Of a stretch of 64,000 nt of DNA, positions 35,956 through 45,629 are shown in pieces. How positions within the stretch are numbered: position 1 is the stretch's first letter; each line of letters opens with the position of its first letter. Where the stretch lies: contig CALSAQ010000001.1 in the NCBI GenBank assembly GCA_943372995.1, positions 744,001-808,000 on the forward strand, in the 5' to 3' direction. This DNA is from CAJBVG01 sp943372995. Its GTDB lineage: Bacteria; Bacteroidota; Bacteroidia; Sphingobacteriales; Sphingobacteriaceae. A program made the position numbers and the translations under genes. A model generated the notes under the pieces. The model was not told the origin of the DNA and made no database searches. It saw nothing but the letters and a program-made list of their open reading frames with translations.

Positions 35956-36726
35956 ATGAGAAACTTTATTGAATTTCTTAAATGCAAACCATTCCGGGTT
36001 CATTTTGCAATTGCTTTTGTCTCTATTGCTCTGCTTTTATATCTTATTCTGAAATGGCTTAATGTGTACACTAAACATGGAGAAACCATTAGTGTGCCCG
36101 ACTTAAAAGGATTAGAGATTGTAGAAGCAATGGATTTATTAGACGATCAAGGTTTCAAATATGTAATCGACTCTATTTATACCGACCAAGCCGAACCAAA
36201 TACGGTTTATGAACAAGAACCAGAAGCCAACGCTTTGGTAAAAGAAAACAGAACCATATACCTAACCATCGTTTCTGGAAGTGCCCCAACAGTAAAACTC
36301 CCCGATTTAATAGATGTTTCTCTTCGTGAGGCTCAAGCTATTCTCGAAAGTTATGGCATAAAAGTTGGTAAATTAATTTACAAACCTGACCTTGCACAAA
36401 ATGCAGTTTTAGGAATTCAATACAAAGGAAGAGATGTTCAAAAAGGATATGTAATCTCTAAAGGTGATGTAGTCGACCTAATTTTAGGAGATGGATATGG
36501 AAATTTAAAAGTGGCCATTCCTAATTTAGTTGGTTTAAGCTATGATGAAGCTCTTTTTGTATTACAAGGTTCCAAATTAATATTAGGCGCTGTAATTTTT
36601 GACGGAATGAGCAACGATACATTAAATTCAATAGTTTACAAGCAATCTCCAGAGCCTAGCACCGACACTAGCGCAAATAAAATCTCACAAGGAGAAACTA
36701 TCGACATTTATTTAAAAGAAAAATAA
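35956..36726 (+). CDS. Membrane-anchored PASTA-domain protein
   Basis: 256 residues: a short cytoplasmic lead, one membrane helix (about 18-37), then three PASTA domains (about 42-108, 110-178 and 182-255), each with the VPDLKG/LPDLID/IPNLVG start and the EA repeat helix. There is no kinase or penicillin-binding domain. PASTA domains bind peptidoglycan fragments or lipid II in other proteins, so this may sense or scaffold wall synthesis; its divergence from ddl agrees with that. Confidence 0.88.
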   Translation: MRNFIEFLKCKPFRVHFAIAFVSIALLLYLILKWLNVYTKHGETISVPDLKGLEIVEAMDLLDDQGFKYVIDSIYTDQAEPNTVYEQEPEANALVKENRTIYLTIVSGSAPTVKLPDLIDVSLREAQAILESYGIKVGKLIYKPDLAQNAVLGIQYKGRDVQKGYVISKGDVVDLILGDGYGNLKVAIPNLVGLSYDEALFVLQGSKLILGAVIFDGMSNDTLNSIVYKQSPEPSTDTSANKISQGETIDIYLKEK

Positions 36727-36767
36727 ATGTAATTAAAATGACTCCAATACGTTATGATGATTTAAAC

Positions 36768-38558
36768 ATGAAAAGAATACTCAGCATTTTTATATTTTGT
36801 ATTGCCATTACTACTGCATTTGCCCAAGAATATACTCAACCGATGTTACATTCTCAGGTATTAAAAAATGCATACTTACAATTTCAACTAGATAAAAAAT
36901 ATCAAAAAGCTGGAGCATCTGATACCCTCAACTTACCATTTATCGACGATTTTTCGAACAAAGGGGTGTATCCTAATTCCTCAAAATGGGTAGATAATTC
37001 GGTGTTTATAAATAATAGCTTTGCTATAAAACCTCCTAGCATTGGAGTTGCTACTTTCGATGGATTTAATGCTCAGGGTAAACCCTATGTACAATCGGAA
37101 TTTGCTTATGGTGTATGCGACACATTAACTTCTAAGCCTATCGACTTAAACTTTCCAAGTGCCGATTCCTTATACATCAGTTTTTTCATTCAACCTCAAG
37201 GAAATGGAAGACCACCTGCAATAAACGATTCTTTAATTTTAGAATTTAAAAATATTACTACCAACAAATTTGTAAAAATTAAGAGTTGGCCTGGTAGCAC
37301 AACTAAAGACTTTAGGTACATATTAATTCCAATTACAGATACCGCTTACTTAAAAAAGGGATTTCAATTTCGCTTTAAAAATAAAGGTTCTCAGTTTGGT
37401 GCCGATGATCATTGGCATATCGACTACGTAAAACTCGATCGCTTAAGAAGTAAAGATGATACTCTATTGAATGATGTTTCGATTAATTCTAATGCTACTT
37501 CTTTACTCAAAGATTACACTGCAGTACCATGGAATCAAATGGATGTAAATTTATTAGCTGAAAATCATTTCATAAACATTAAAAATAATTTCAACTTTTC
37601 ATCAAACGTCGATTTTACGTTTACTTCCTATATCGAAAACAACAAACTCGATTCTGTAACTAAGGGTTTGTTCTTAGGCTCTGGTGTTACTTCTAAAGAA
37701 GAATCTAAAAAAGTAAGTATTCCACTTAACCCTGTAAAACCTTTTGATGTAATTACTACTTACTCATCTGGAACCAACATCGATTTAAATAAATTCAACG
37801 ACACCTTAATTGCTGTTCAACGATTTAAAGATTATTATGCATACGATGATGGAACAGCAGAAGATGGCTATGGCATATCTGCCTCAGCAAATGGTCGCTT
37901 TGCCTATGGTTTTAGCACTAAAAATACTGACACGTTAACTGAAGTATTATTTCATTTCACTCAAAAACAAGTTCCTTTAGTAAATCAAATATTCACATTA
38001 ACGATTTGGAAAAGTATAAATCCAGAAGTCATTCTCTATCAAAAAACTTCTCTCACTCCTACTTATATTGATTCTCTAAATGGATTTGCTGGGTATAAAT
38101 TAGATTCACCTGTTATTATCACTGGAGAATTTTTTGTGGGTTGGATACAAGCTACAAATTTCTTTATGAACATTGGCTTGGATAGAAACACCATAAACAA
38201 TCAACATATGTTTTATCGTGTTAACTCAACAGGTTGGCAACAAAGTGGCATACTTGGTTCAGTAATGATTCGTCCGGTATTTGGTGATAAATTATCTACA
38301 GGAATTTTTAGTACTAAGAAAAAAGAAAATACATTTACCATTTACCCGAATCCAGGAAATGGTATAATCAGTATTAATCATGAGTATCGAGTATCGAGTA
38401 TCGAGTATCGAGTTACAAATATTCAAGGACAAGTAGTGCACACCACTACTGAAGCTACTATTGATATTTCACCATTCCCAAAAGGAATGTACATTATTCA
38501 AGTACTTGATGAATACAAACAAGTGTTGGGCAGTCAGAAGTATTTAAAAAATGAATGA
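36768..38558 (+). CDS. Type IX-secreted protein of unknown function
   Basis: 596 residues from the ATG at 36768 (signal peptide to about TAFAQ); an ATG ten codons upstream is less likely. The bulk is beta-rich with a concanavalin-like region (FIDDFSNKGVYPNSSKW onward) and is not otherwise recognised. The C-terminus from FTIYPNPGNGIISI to SQKYLKNE is a type A type IX sorting domain. Inside that domain a heptanucleotide array has been translated, giving the duplicated EYRVSSI/EYRVTNI segment. The next gene overlaps its end by 8 bp. Confidence 0.8.
   Translation: MKRILSIFIFCIAITTAFAQEYTQPMLHSQVLKNAYLQFQLDKKYQKAGASDTLNLPFIDDFSNKGVYPNSSKWVDNSVFINNSFAIKPPSIGVATFDGFNAQGKPYVQSEFAYGVCDTLTSKPIDLNFPSADSLYISFFIQPQGNGRPPAINDSLILEFKNITTNKFVKIKSWPGSTTKDFRYILIPITDTAYLKKGFQFRFKNKGSQFGADDHWHIDYVKLDRLRSKDDTLLNDVSINSNATSLLKDYTAVPWNQMDVNLLAENHFINIKNNFNFSSNVDFTFTSYIENNKLDSVTKGLFLGSGVTSKEESKKVSIPLNPVKPFDVITTYSSGTNIDLNKFNDTLIAVQRFKDYYAYDDGTAEDGYGISASANGRFAYGFSTKNTDTLTEVLFHFTQKQVPLVNQIFTLTIWKSINPEVILYQKTSLTPTYIDSLNGFAGYKLDSPVIITGEFFVGWIQATNFFMNIGLDRNTINNQHMFYRVNSTGWQQSGILGSVMIRPVFGDKLSTGIFSTKKKENTFTIYPNPGNGIISINHEYRVSSIEYRVTNIQGQVVHTTTEATIDISPFPKGMYIIQVLDEYKQVLGSQKYLKNE
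38382..38416 (+). repeat. Heptamer array inside a coding region
   Basis: Four exact GAGTATC units (38382-38409) and one GAGTTAC unit, in frame within the sorting domain of the secreted protein. Three units make 21 bp, so the protein repeats every seven residues. Confidence 0.95.
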
Positions 38559-38847
38559 GATTTCGGCCCTTGAACTTAAAACACTAATAGATTCTCATAA
38601 TAGCCCTTATATTCTCGATGTTCGTGAACGTATAGAGTACTTTAGTTACAATATAGGTGGCACTTTAATCCCATTGGGTGCATTGCCAGATCAATTAGAA
38701 GAATTACCTGAAGACCTTGATCAAGAAATTGTGGTGGTCTGTCAAAAAGGGATACGTAGCCGTACTGCACAAAAGATTTTAATGCAAGCTGGCTATACAA
38801 ATGTCAAAAATCTTCGTGGTGGGCTATCAGCTTTCCACCGAATTTGA
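38551..38847 (+). CDS. Cytoplasmic single-domain rhodanese
   Basis: 98 residues with no signal peptide. DVRERIEYFSYNIGGTLIPLG and the active-site loop CQKGIRS are intact, and the C-terminal GGLSAFHR is typical of GlpE/PspE-like sulfurtransferases. It overlaps the previous gene by 8 bp and ends 7 bp before the heptaheme cytochrome gene, so a common transcript is likely. Confidence 0.88.
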   Translation: MNEISALELKTLIDSHNSPYILDVRERIEYFSYNIGGTLIPLGALPDQLEELPEDLDQEIVVVCQKGIRSRTAQKILMQAGYTNVKNLRGGLSAFHRI

Positions 38848-38854
38848 TATTTTT

Positions 38855-40855
38855 ATGCAAATGTCTTTCCGAAAGCTAATACTCTATTTTATCCTATTCA
38901 TAGGAATCGTTACGATTACCTTTGTGAATATATACTGCAGTGGTTCAAAGAAAGTAGAAACACCCGTATATAAAAATCATGCTGATGGTGTTCAGTACGT
39001 TGGTATGAATACTTGCAAAACTTGCCACTCCACCATTTACGAAACATTCATTCAAACGGGAATGGGCAAATCTTTTGCGGCTGCCACTCGTTCAAAAAGC
39101 GCTGGTCACTTTGATGACCATGCAATTATTTACGATAAATATCAGGATTTATATTACAGACCTTTCTTTCAAAACGATAGCATGTACATCATGGAGTTTA
39201 GGATAGAAGGGAAAGATACCACACATAAACGCATACAAAAAGTAGATTATATTGTGGGCTCTGGTCAGCATACCAATTCACACATGTATCAAGTAAATGG
39301 ATATTTCTATCAAATGCCCATGACTTTTTATACTCAAAAACAGAAGTGGGATTTTCCTCCTGGTTTTGAAAACGGTTTTAATTCTCGTTTCAGCAGGACT
39401 ATTGAGTTAGAGTGTATGAGTTGCCATAATGCCTATCCTAATTTTGTACCTGGCTCTAAGAATAAATATGCTAGTGTATTACAAGGAATAGATTGCGAAA
39501 GATGTCATGGACCAGGCGAATTACATGTAAAAGAAAAACAAAGTGGTACTCTTATCGATACTGCCAATGAAATAGATTACAGCATTGTCAATCCGAAGAA
39601 ACTACCTTACAATTTACAAGTTGATGTTTGTCAGCGTTGCCACTTACAAGGAAATGCGGTATTGAAAGAAGGTAAATCTTTTTTTGATTTTAAACCAGGG
39701 CAAAAACTATCTGATTACATGGACATCTTTTTACCTCGATATGTTGGAGAGAAAACTTTTGTAATGGCCTCTCATGCCGACCGTTTAAAACAAAGTAAAT
39801 GCTTCATCGAAAGCAATATTAAAAAGATAAATGTAAATACTAAAAAATACAAGAACAGCATTTACGACAATTCGCAACACTCCTCATTTACTTGCATCTC
39901 TTGTCATAACCCACATGTAAGTGTAAAAACAACCGACGATTCGCAATTCAATAATGCATGTAAATCTTGCCATGGGAACAAGCAATATGCAAGCTTGAAA
40001 TTATGTTCTGAAACGCTAAACAACAGAAAGATAAACAACGATAATTGCTGGAAGTGCCACATGCCAAGCTCTGGAACGGTAGATATTCCTCATGTTACGG
40101 TACATGACCATAAAATTCAAATTCCAATAAAAACAAAAGAAAAAGAAGAGATAAAACGTTTTGTAGGCATAGCGTCTATCAACAATCCAAACCCTAATCC
40201 ACATACCATTGGAGAAGCATACCTCTCCTACTATGAAAAATTCGAAAATAAAAGAGAGTACCTCGATTCGGCAAAGTTCTATTTAAGTAAAGATGGAAAT
40301 TATACTCCTGTTCATTTTTTCAATAACATCATCCGTTTGTATTATTTGAAGGAAGATTATCAGGAAGTTATTAATAAAGCAAAAGAACAAGCTGTATTGT
40401 ATAGTAAAGATGCTTGGACATTATACAGAATTGCAGAATCATTTTATCAATTAGGTGATAATAAATCAGCACTCGATTACATAAGGGCGGCAGTAGAATA
40501 TGGACCGTATTTTTTAGAATTCAGAAACAAACTTGGTGTAATAGCACTAAATAACAATGATTTACCTCTGGCAAAATCGAGTTTCGAGTTTATTTACAAG
40601 GAGAATCCTAACTTTGTTTCGGCATTATCGAACCTAGGTTATCTGTATCTAAGAGAAAACAGAATAGACGAAGCTGAGAAATTAATAAACAGAGCAATAG
40701 CGTTAGATCCCGATTATGAGCAAGCACTTTTAAACAAGGCGAGTATTTATATGTTTAAGAATGATAAAGAAAATGCTTTAAAGATTATTAGAAGAATATT
40801 GAAAAAAAATCCAAATAATGAAAAGGCAAAACAAGCCTTACAAATGATTGCATAA
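38855..40855 (+). CDS. Heptaheme c-type cytochrome fused to TPR repeats (lipoprotein)
   Basis: 666 residues from the ATG at 38855 (38861 is equally possible). A lipoprotein-like leader ends at C28. Seven CxxCH heme motifs begin at residues 54, 187, 214, 259, 347, 369 and 398, in an arrangement resembling cytochrome c554-type multihaem proteins. Residues about 455-660 form TPR repeats (for example ALSNLGYLYLRENRIDEAEKLINRAIALDP). A periplasmic or outer-membrane electron-transfer role is expected, with the TPRs docking a partner. No cytochrome maturation or quinol-oxidising genes are adjacent, so the redox partner is unknown. Confidence 0.85.
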   Translation: MQMSFRKLILYFILFIGIVTITFVNIYCSGSKKVETPVYKNHADGVQYVGMNTCKTCHSTIYETFIQTGMGKSFAAATRSKSAGHFDDHAIIYDKYQDLYYRPFFQNDSMYIMEFRIEGKDTTHKRIQKVDYIVGSGQHTNSHMYQVNGYFYQMPMTFYTQKQKWDFPPGFENGFNSRFSRTIELECMSCHNAYPNFVPGSKNKYASVLQGIDCERCHGPGELHVKEKQSGTLIDTANEIDYSIVNPKKLPYNLQVDVCQRCHLQGNAVLKEGKSFFDFKPGQKLSDYMDIFLPRYVGEKTFVMASHADRLKQSKCFIESNIKKINVNTKKYKNSIYDNSQHSSFTCISCHNPHVSVKTTDDSQFNNACKSCHGNKQYASLKLCSETLNNRKINNDNCWKCHMPSSGTVDIPHVTVHDHKIQIPIKTKEKEEIKRFVGIASINNPNPNPHTIGEAYLSYYEKFENKREYLDSAKFYLSKDGNYTPVHFFNNIIRLYYLKEDYQEVINKAKEQAVLYSKDAWTLYRIAESFYQLGDNKSALDYIRAAVEYGPYFLEFRNKLGVIALNNNDLPLAKSSFEFIYKENPNFVSALSNLGYLYLRENRIDEAEKLINRAIALDPDYEQALLNKASIYMFKNDKENALKIIRRILKKNPNNEKAKQALQMIA

Positions 40856-40858
40856 AGA

Positions 40859-41890
40859 ATGAGAAAAAACAAAAAAACGATTAGCATTGTATTATTAACT
40901 CTAGCACTCATACTTGGTGCAGCAGCATTTCATTACTATAACACCCTTTTCAGTGCCAATGTAAATAAGGATGCGGATGAATATCTATTTATACCTACAG
41001 GTGCAAGCTTCGAAGATGTTGTAACCATTGTTAAGGTTAATAATATCATACGTAACGATGAGACCTTTGCTTGGGTCGCCGAGAAAATGAAATACAAAAA
41101 CATTAAACCAGGTAAATATAAAATTGAACCTGGTATGAGTAATGTTGAATTAATACGTATGCTAAGGGCTGGAAGGCAAGAACCTGTTAAGTTGCAATTT
41201 CAAAATATTCGCTTGAAAAAAGAATTTGCAGGATATATCGGTCGACAATTAGAAGTAGACTCTACACAGTTGTTAAGCATGCTTGATAGCATGGATTTGT
41301 TGCGTACAATGGGCTTTGATGAAGATAATATCTTCTGTATGTTCATTCCAAATACCTACGAATTTTACTGGAATACTTCTGCAGAGAAATTTGTAAATAA
41401 AATGCACGATGAGTACCAACGATTTTGGAACGATGAAAGGAAAGCTAAGGCTAAAAAGATTGGACTAAGTCCTGTAGAGGTAAGCATTTTGGCTTCTATT
41501 ACAGATCAAGAAGCATTGGTTAATGCTGAGTTGAAACGAGTAGCTGGAGTATACATGAACAGACTGAATAGAGGGATGAAACTAGAAGCTGATCCCACTG
41601 TAATATTTGCCATTGGCGACTTCAACATTAAAAGGGTTTTAAATCGAATGTTACAATTTGATTCGCCTTATAATACTTATAAATACAATGGCTTGCCACC
41701 CGGACCGATATGTATGCCATCAGTAGCTGCAATAGATGCAGTACTATCATACGAACAACACAATTACATTTATTTTTGTGCGAAAGAAGATTTCTCGGGA
41801 TACCATAATTTTGCAAGCAACTTAGCCGATCACCAAGCTAATGCAAGAAAATTTCAGCAAGCATTGACGAAGAGAAGGATAATGAAATAA
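40859..41890 (+). CDS. mltG: Endolytic murein transglycosylase
   Basis: 343 residues: one N-terminal membrane helix (about 8-26), a LysM-like region (about 40-110) and the YceG/MltG catalytic domain. E218 in SITDQEALVNAELKRVAGVYMNRL aligns with the catalytic glutamate; LEADPTVIFAIGD and YNTYKYNGLPPGPICMPS are family hallmarks. It cuts nascent glycan strands at the inner membrane. Starts 3 bp after the cytochrome gene. Confidence 0.93.
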   Translation: MRKNKKTISIVLLTLALILGAAAFHYYNTLFSANVNKDADEYLFIPTGASFEDVVTIVKVNNIIRNDETFAWVAEKMKYKNIKPGKYKIEPGMSNVELIRMLRAGRQEPVKLQFQNIRLKKEFAGYIGRQLEVDSTQLLSMLDSMDLLRTMGFDEDNIFCMFIPNTYEFYWNTSAEKFVNKMHDEYQRFWNDERKAKAKKIGLSPVEVSILASITDQEALVNAELKRVAGVYMNRLNRGMKLEADPTVIFAIGDFNIKRVLNRMLQFDSPYNTYKYNGLPPGPICMPSVAAIDAVLSYEQHNYIYFCAKEDFSGYHNFASNLADHQANARKFQQALTKRRIMK

Positions 41891-41891
41891 A

Positions 41892-41929
41892 TCGTGTGCT
41901 CGTATGCTCGTGTAATTAGAATTTAGAAT
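41892..41929. repeat. Octamer then heptamer repeats before the thioesterase gene
   Basis: Three 8-bp units (TCGTGTGC, TCGTATGC, TCGTGTAA) pass directly into two 7-bp TTAGAAT units. They fill almost the whole spacer between mltG and the next gene. Confidence 0.8.
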
Positions 41930-41939
41930 TTTTAGAAAG

Positions 41940-42347
41940 ATGTTTGAAAACGAAACAAAAATAAGAGTACGATACGGAGAGACCGACCAAATGGGTTACG
42001 TTTACTATGGAAACTATGCGGAGTTCTATGAAGTAGCTCGTGTGGAAATGCTCAGAAAGTTAGGTCTTACTTATAAATGGATGGAAGAAACTGGGATTAT
42101 GATGCCAGTGTTGGAATTAAAATGCAAGTACATAAAACCTGCCTATTACGACGATGAGATTACCATTAAAGTTGTGATTAAAGAATTACCATCTACAAGA
42201 ATTGTATTTAACTACGAATTGTACAACGAAAAGAACGAGTTAATTAATTTAGGTGAAACCACCTTAGTATTCGTAAATATTGCCACTAAACGACCAAGTT
42301 TAGGACCACCAGAATTTATGGAGAAAATTAAAGTTTACTTTGAGTAA
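41940..42347 (+). CDS. YbgC-type acyl-CoA thioesterase
   Basis: 135 residues. The hotdog-fold signature YGETDQMGYVYYGNYAEFYEVARVEML carries the catalytic aspartate (D19 region) of YbgC-like thioesterases, followed by PVLELKCKYIKPAYYDDEI. Substrate not known. Its stop shares one base with the ATG of the BrkB-like gene, which indicates coupling. Confidence 0.9.
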   Translation: MFENETKIRVRYGETDQMGYVYYGNYAEFYEVARVEMLRKLGLTYKWMEETGIMMPVLELKCKYIKPAYYDDEITIKVVIKELPSTRIVFNYELYNEKNELINLGETTLVFVNIATKRPSLGPPEFMEKIKVYFE

Positions 42348-43318
42348 TGAATAGAATAAAAGCATGGTTATGGCACTTACCCTTTGTAGAAAGAGTGGTT
42401 GAACGTAGTAAACATACCAGCTTAATTGGGTTTGATGGATTACCTGTTTATACTGTATTGGAATTCTTTTTTAAAGAAATACAAAAAGAACACCTCAATA
42501 CTAAAGCCACTTCCCTAGCCTTTTCATTTTTCCTTGCCATATTTCCTGCAACCATATTTTTATTTACATTAATTCCATATATACCTGTAAATAATTTCCA
42601 AGATCAGTTGCTTTATATTTTAAGTCAGGTATTACCTGCCAACGCCTACGAAGCTGTACAATCGACTCTTACTGATATTATAAAAAACCAAAATGGAGGA
42701 TTATTAACCTTTGGTTTTATTGCAGCAATCTTTTTCTCTTCGAATGGAATTATGGCTTTAATGAGAAATTTCAATAAAGCTTCTTTCATCAGAGACACCC
42801 GCAAGGGCTGGAAGAAAAGAAGAATCGCCATTACACTTACTTTTGTAATTTCTATAATGTTGATTATTGGAGTGAGTTTAATCATTGCAGGGAACTATAT
42901 CATAAATATTTTAGAAGAATACGAAATAATACATGGCGCTTTAAGTAAATATTCATTGATACTAGTGAATTGGATAATTATTCTGTTATTGTTCTTTAGC
43001 ATCATCTCCACCTTGTATTATTACGGGCCAGGTTCCAATAAAAAATTCAAATTTTTCTCAGCAGGTGCTACCCTAGCGACAGTGTTATCCATTGCCAGTT
43101 CATCAGGGTTCGCATTCTACGTGAATAATTTCGGGAGTTATAATAAGTTATACGGATCTATCGGTACACTTATCGTTATCATGATTTGGTTATACCTAAA
43201 TTCAATGATTTTATTAATTGGATTTGAGTTAAATGCGAGTATCAATATTCTAAAACAAAACCTACCCGAACCTATCAAAAAAAGAATGGGAAACAGGTTA
43301 CGGAGTTCAGAAAGTTAG
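42347..43318 (+). CDS. YihY/BrkB-family membrane protein
   Basis: 323 residues with about six membrane helices. Family segments are TKATSLAFSFFLAIFPATIFLF, FFSSNGIMALMRNFNKA, YYYGPGSNKKFKFFSAGATLATVL and YGSIGTLIVIMIWLYLNSMILLIGFELNA. Once called ribonuclease BN, the family is now regarded as envelope proteins of uncertain function, possibly lipid transport. Start overlaps the thioesterase stop by one base. Confidence 0.92.
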   Translation: MNRIKAWLWHLPFVERVVERSKHTSLIGFDGLPVYTVLEFFFKEIQKEHLNTKATSLAFSFFLAIFPATIFLFTLIPYIPVNNFQDQLLYILSQVLPANAYEAVQSTLTDIIKNQNGGLLTFGFIAAIFFSSNGIMALMRNFNKASFIRDTRKGWKKRRIAITLTFVISIMLIIGVSLIIAGNYIINILEEYEIIHGALSKYSLILVNWIIILLLFFSIISTLYYYGPGSNKKFKFFSAGATLATVLSIASSSGFAFYVNNFGSYNKLYGSIGTLIVIMIWLYLNSMILLIGFELNASINILKQNLPEPIKKRMGNRLRSSES

Positions 43319-43327
43319 ACAGATTTC

Positions 43328-43380
43328 CCCTGTGTCTCTGTGTTAAAAAAACCTAATCACAGGGACACAGAGGCACAGAG
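43328..43380. repeat. CTCTGTGT/CACAGAGG inverted octamer element
   Basis: Left arm of two units (CCCTGTGT, CTCTGTGT), a 14-base A-rich loop, then three complementary units (CACAGGGA, CACAGAGG, CACAGAG). It lies between two convergent genes and could also act as a terminator hairpin. Confidence 0.85.
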
Positions 43381-43400
43381 TAAGAAAATAATTCAAGTTC

Positions 43401-45464
43401 TTACATTTCAATTGCTCTAACATGATAAATACTCATGAGCATTTCTTTAAAGAGTTGTTTGATGCGATGTATTTCTTTTATTGAAATATCAGAATTGATT
43501 AATTGTTTTTGTTGAATTTTGTAATCGATTACCTTTTCTACAATCTCCGAAATTGTTTTTGCATCATGTACCTTTAAGCTTCTAGATGCTGCCTCTACAC
43601 TATCTGCGAGCATGAGCACTGCGGTTTCTTTAGAAAAAGGAATTGGACCAGGGTAGCGAAAAATATTTTCATTTATAGAAGCTTCAGGGTAATTCTTTAA
43701 AAACGATTGATAAAAATAATCGACTCTAGAATTACCATGGTGAGTACGAATAAAATCGACGATATCTTTAGGCAATTGATTTCTTGTGGCAATCTCAATG
43801 CCTGCATATACATGTCGGATAATTATTTTCGCACTCTCCTCATAAGGTAAATCGTCGTGAGGATTTGAACCTTGTTGTTGGTTCTCAATAAAATATTGAG
43901 GGCTTTCCATTTTACCAATATCATGATACAATGCTCCTGCCCTTACCAGTAAAGCATTTCCACCTATTTCGAAGATGGCTGCTTCTGCTAAATTTGCCAC
44001 TTGTAGGGAGTGTTGAAAAGTACCAGGCGCTTTGTATGATAGTTCTCTTAACAGAGGGTTATTGATGTTGGTGTATTCCATTAAGGTTACTTCGGTGGTA
44101 ATTCCGAATAGTTTTTCGAAAGCATAGATTAACGGATATGCAATTAAAGAAAGAATTACACTTACTAAGAACCAAACCAAATGACTCCAATCAATATTTA
44201 AGAAAGAACCTTCGTGAATAATTGAGATTCCAATATAACCTACAACATAAGTGGTGTATATGAGTAAAGCGGATAATAAAAACTGAGAACGTTTCAATAA
44301 GTTCTTAATACTATTGATCGCCACCATACCTGCAGTAATTTGCAAGAAAATAAATTCATAACCATTGGGTACAAAGAAACCAGCAACAACTACTACCAAG
44401 AGGTGAATATATAGCGCCAAACGAGTATCGAAAATTACTCGAATGATAATTGGAACAATACAGTACGGGATAAAGTATAAACTAGGAAGATTCATTCTCA
44501 GAGCCCAAGAAAGGACAACCAACATAAAGGTAACGATGAGAAGAATTAAAAACATTTTCCTCACATCAGCATAAATATCTTTTCTAAATAGAGATAAGAA
44601 CACCATGAGTAAAGTAAGGATAAGGCCTACTAATATTCCCTGCCCTAAACTTACTATGTACTTATTGCCAAGTATTCCTAATCTTCGGTCGTATTCATTT
44701 TTCAGGGATTCTAATACATTGTAAATTTGCTCATCAACCAAACGACCACGATCAACAATAATATCATCTTTACGAACCATACCCCTATAATTAGATATAG
44801 CTGCTAATTTTTCCTTAAGTATCTTCTGATTCAGATTCTCGTTATATAATATATTTTCTGTTAGGGCTTGCTGCAAAGAAGCAGATAACAAGGAAGTATC
44901 TAAATCTGAATTCATATTAGAAACAGACCTTCTGATTTCTAGGGAAGCAGCTTTGTAATCGAGAAGAGTACTGATGCTTGTGGGGCGCGCTTCGGTGTTT
45001 CTGAGTAAATAAATAAGATCTGTATTGTCGTCATTTACATCACTAGATACAACAGAAATAATCCCCTTGGTGTATAATCCAAGAAGTATATTCTCACCTG
45101 TTATTAAGGATTTCTTATAATTTGCCTTATCAACGGAGCCATATTTTGCCAGCCAAAGGGAATAGAACTCATTTCGGAATAATATCAAGCTATTCTTCTC
45201 CACCTCTTCATTAAATTCATAGAAAGGAACCATCTGATTGATTACCTCTCTCTTTTCCGACTCAATTTCGGCTTCCGACTTTTCTATGGCGAAATCGAAT
45301 GGAGAAATGAGCTGTTCGTGCATCCAAGGTTTACCCTTATCAAATTCGTATTTAAACTTTCTACCTTTCGGAAGGGAAATTACGATAACACAAACACACA
45401 CAAACATGAGTACGTATTTTATGAAATCCTGACGAAAAGTGGTTTTAGGAGTTTGTGATAACAT
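43401..45464 (-). CDS. 7TM-HD (PgpH-type) cyclic-di-AMP phosphodiesterase
   Basis: 687 residues: one N-terminal membrane helix, a long extracytoplasmic 7TMR-HDED domain (about 45-270), seven membrane helices (about 275-470) and a C-terminal HD domain. The HDIG motif is H514-D515 in ALYHDIGKMESPQYF, with further ligands in DLPYEESAKIIIRHV and IRTHHGNSRVDYFY. In PgpH proteins this domain hydrolyses c-di-AMP. The synthase is not in the window. It converges with the BrkB-like gene. Confidence 0.92.
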   Translation of the reverse strand: MLSQTPKTTFRQDFIKYVLMFVCVCVIVISLPKGRKFKYEFDKGKPWMHEQLISPFDFAIEKSEAEIESEKREVINQMVPFYEFNEEVEKNSLILFRNEFYSLWLAKYGSVDKANYKKSLITGENILLGLYTKGIISVVSSDVNDDNTDLIYLLRNTEARPTSISTLLDYKAASLEIRRSVSNMNSDLDTSLLSASLQQALTENILYNENLNQKILKEKLAAISNYRGMVRKDDIIVDRGRLVDEQIYNVLESLKNEYDRRLGILGNKYIVSLGQGILVGLILTLLMVFLSLFRKDIYADVRKMFLILLIVTFMLVVLSWALRMNLPSLYFIPYCIVPIIIRVIFDTRLALYIHLLVVVVAGFFVPNGYEFIFLQITAGMVAINSIKNLLKRSQFLLSALLIYTTYVVGYIGISIIHEGSFLNIDWSHLVWFLVSVILSLIAYPLIYAFEKLFGITTEVTLMEYTNINNPLLRELSYKAPGTFQHSLQVANLAEAAIFEIGGNALLVRAGALYHDIGKMESPQYFIENQQQGSNPHDDLPYEESAKIIIRHVYAGIEIATRNQLPKDIVDFIRTHHGNSRVDYFYQSFLKNYPEASINENIFRYPGPIPFSKETAVLMLADSVEAASRSLKVHDAKTISEIVEKVIDYKIQQKQLINSDISIKEIHRIKQLFKEMLMSIYHVRAIEM

Positions 45465-45629
45465 GCTTGGAGCTAATTACTAACAATAATAAAGAATTCT
45501 AACTTATTTTAAAAAATACATAGAACAGATAATTATATTAGTGTTTGGTATGCAATAATTAAATATATTATAAATATATGAAATTTATCCTCCACTTATT
45601 GAAGTAAATAGAATTTAAATAATTAATAA

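Noticed and set aside
43401..45464. Two-gene reading of the 7TM-HD protein on the opposite strand
   Set aside because: Plus-strand ORFs here are short shadows; the HDIG and membrane pattern on the minus strand is continuous and complete.
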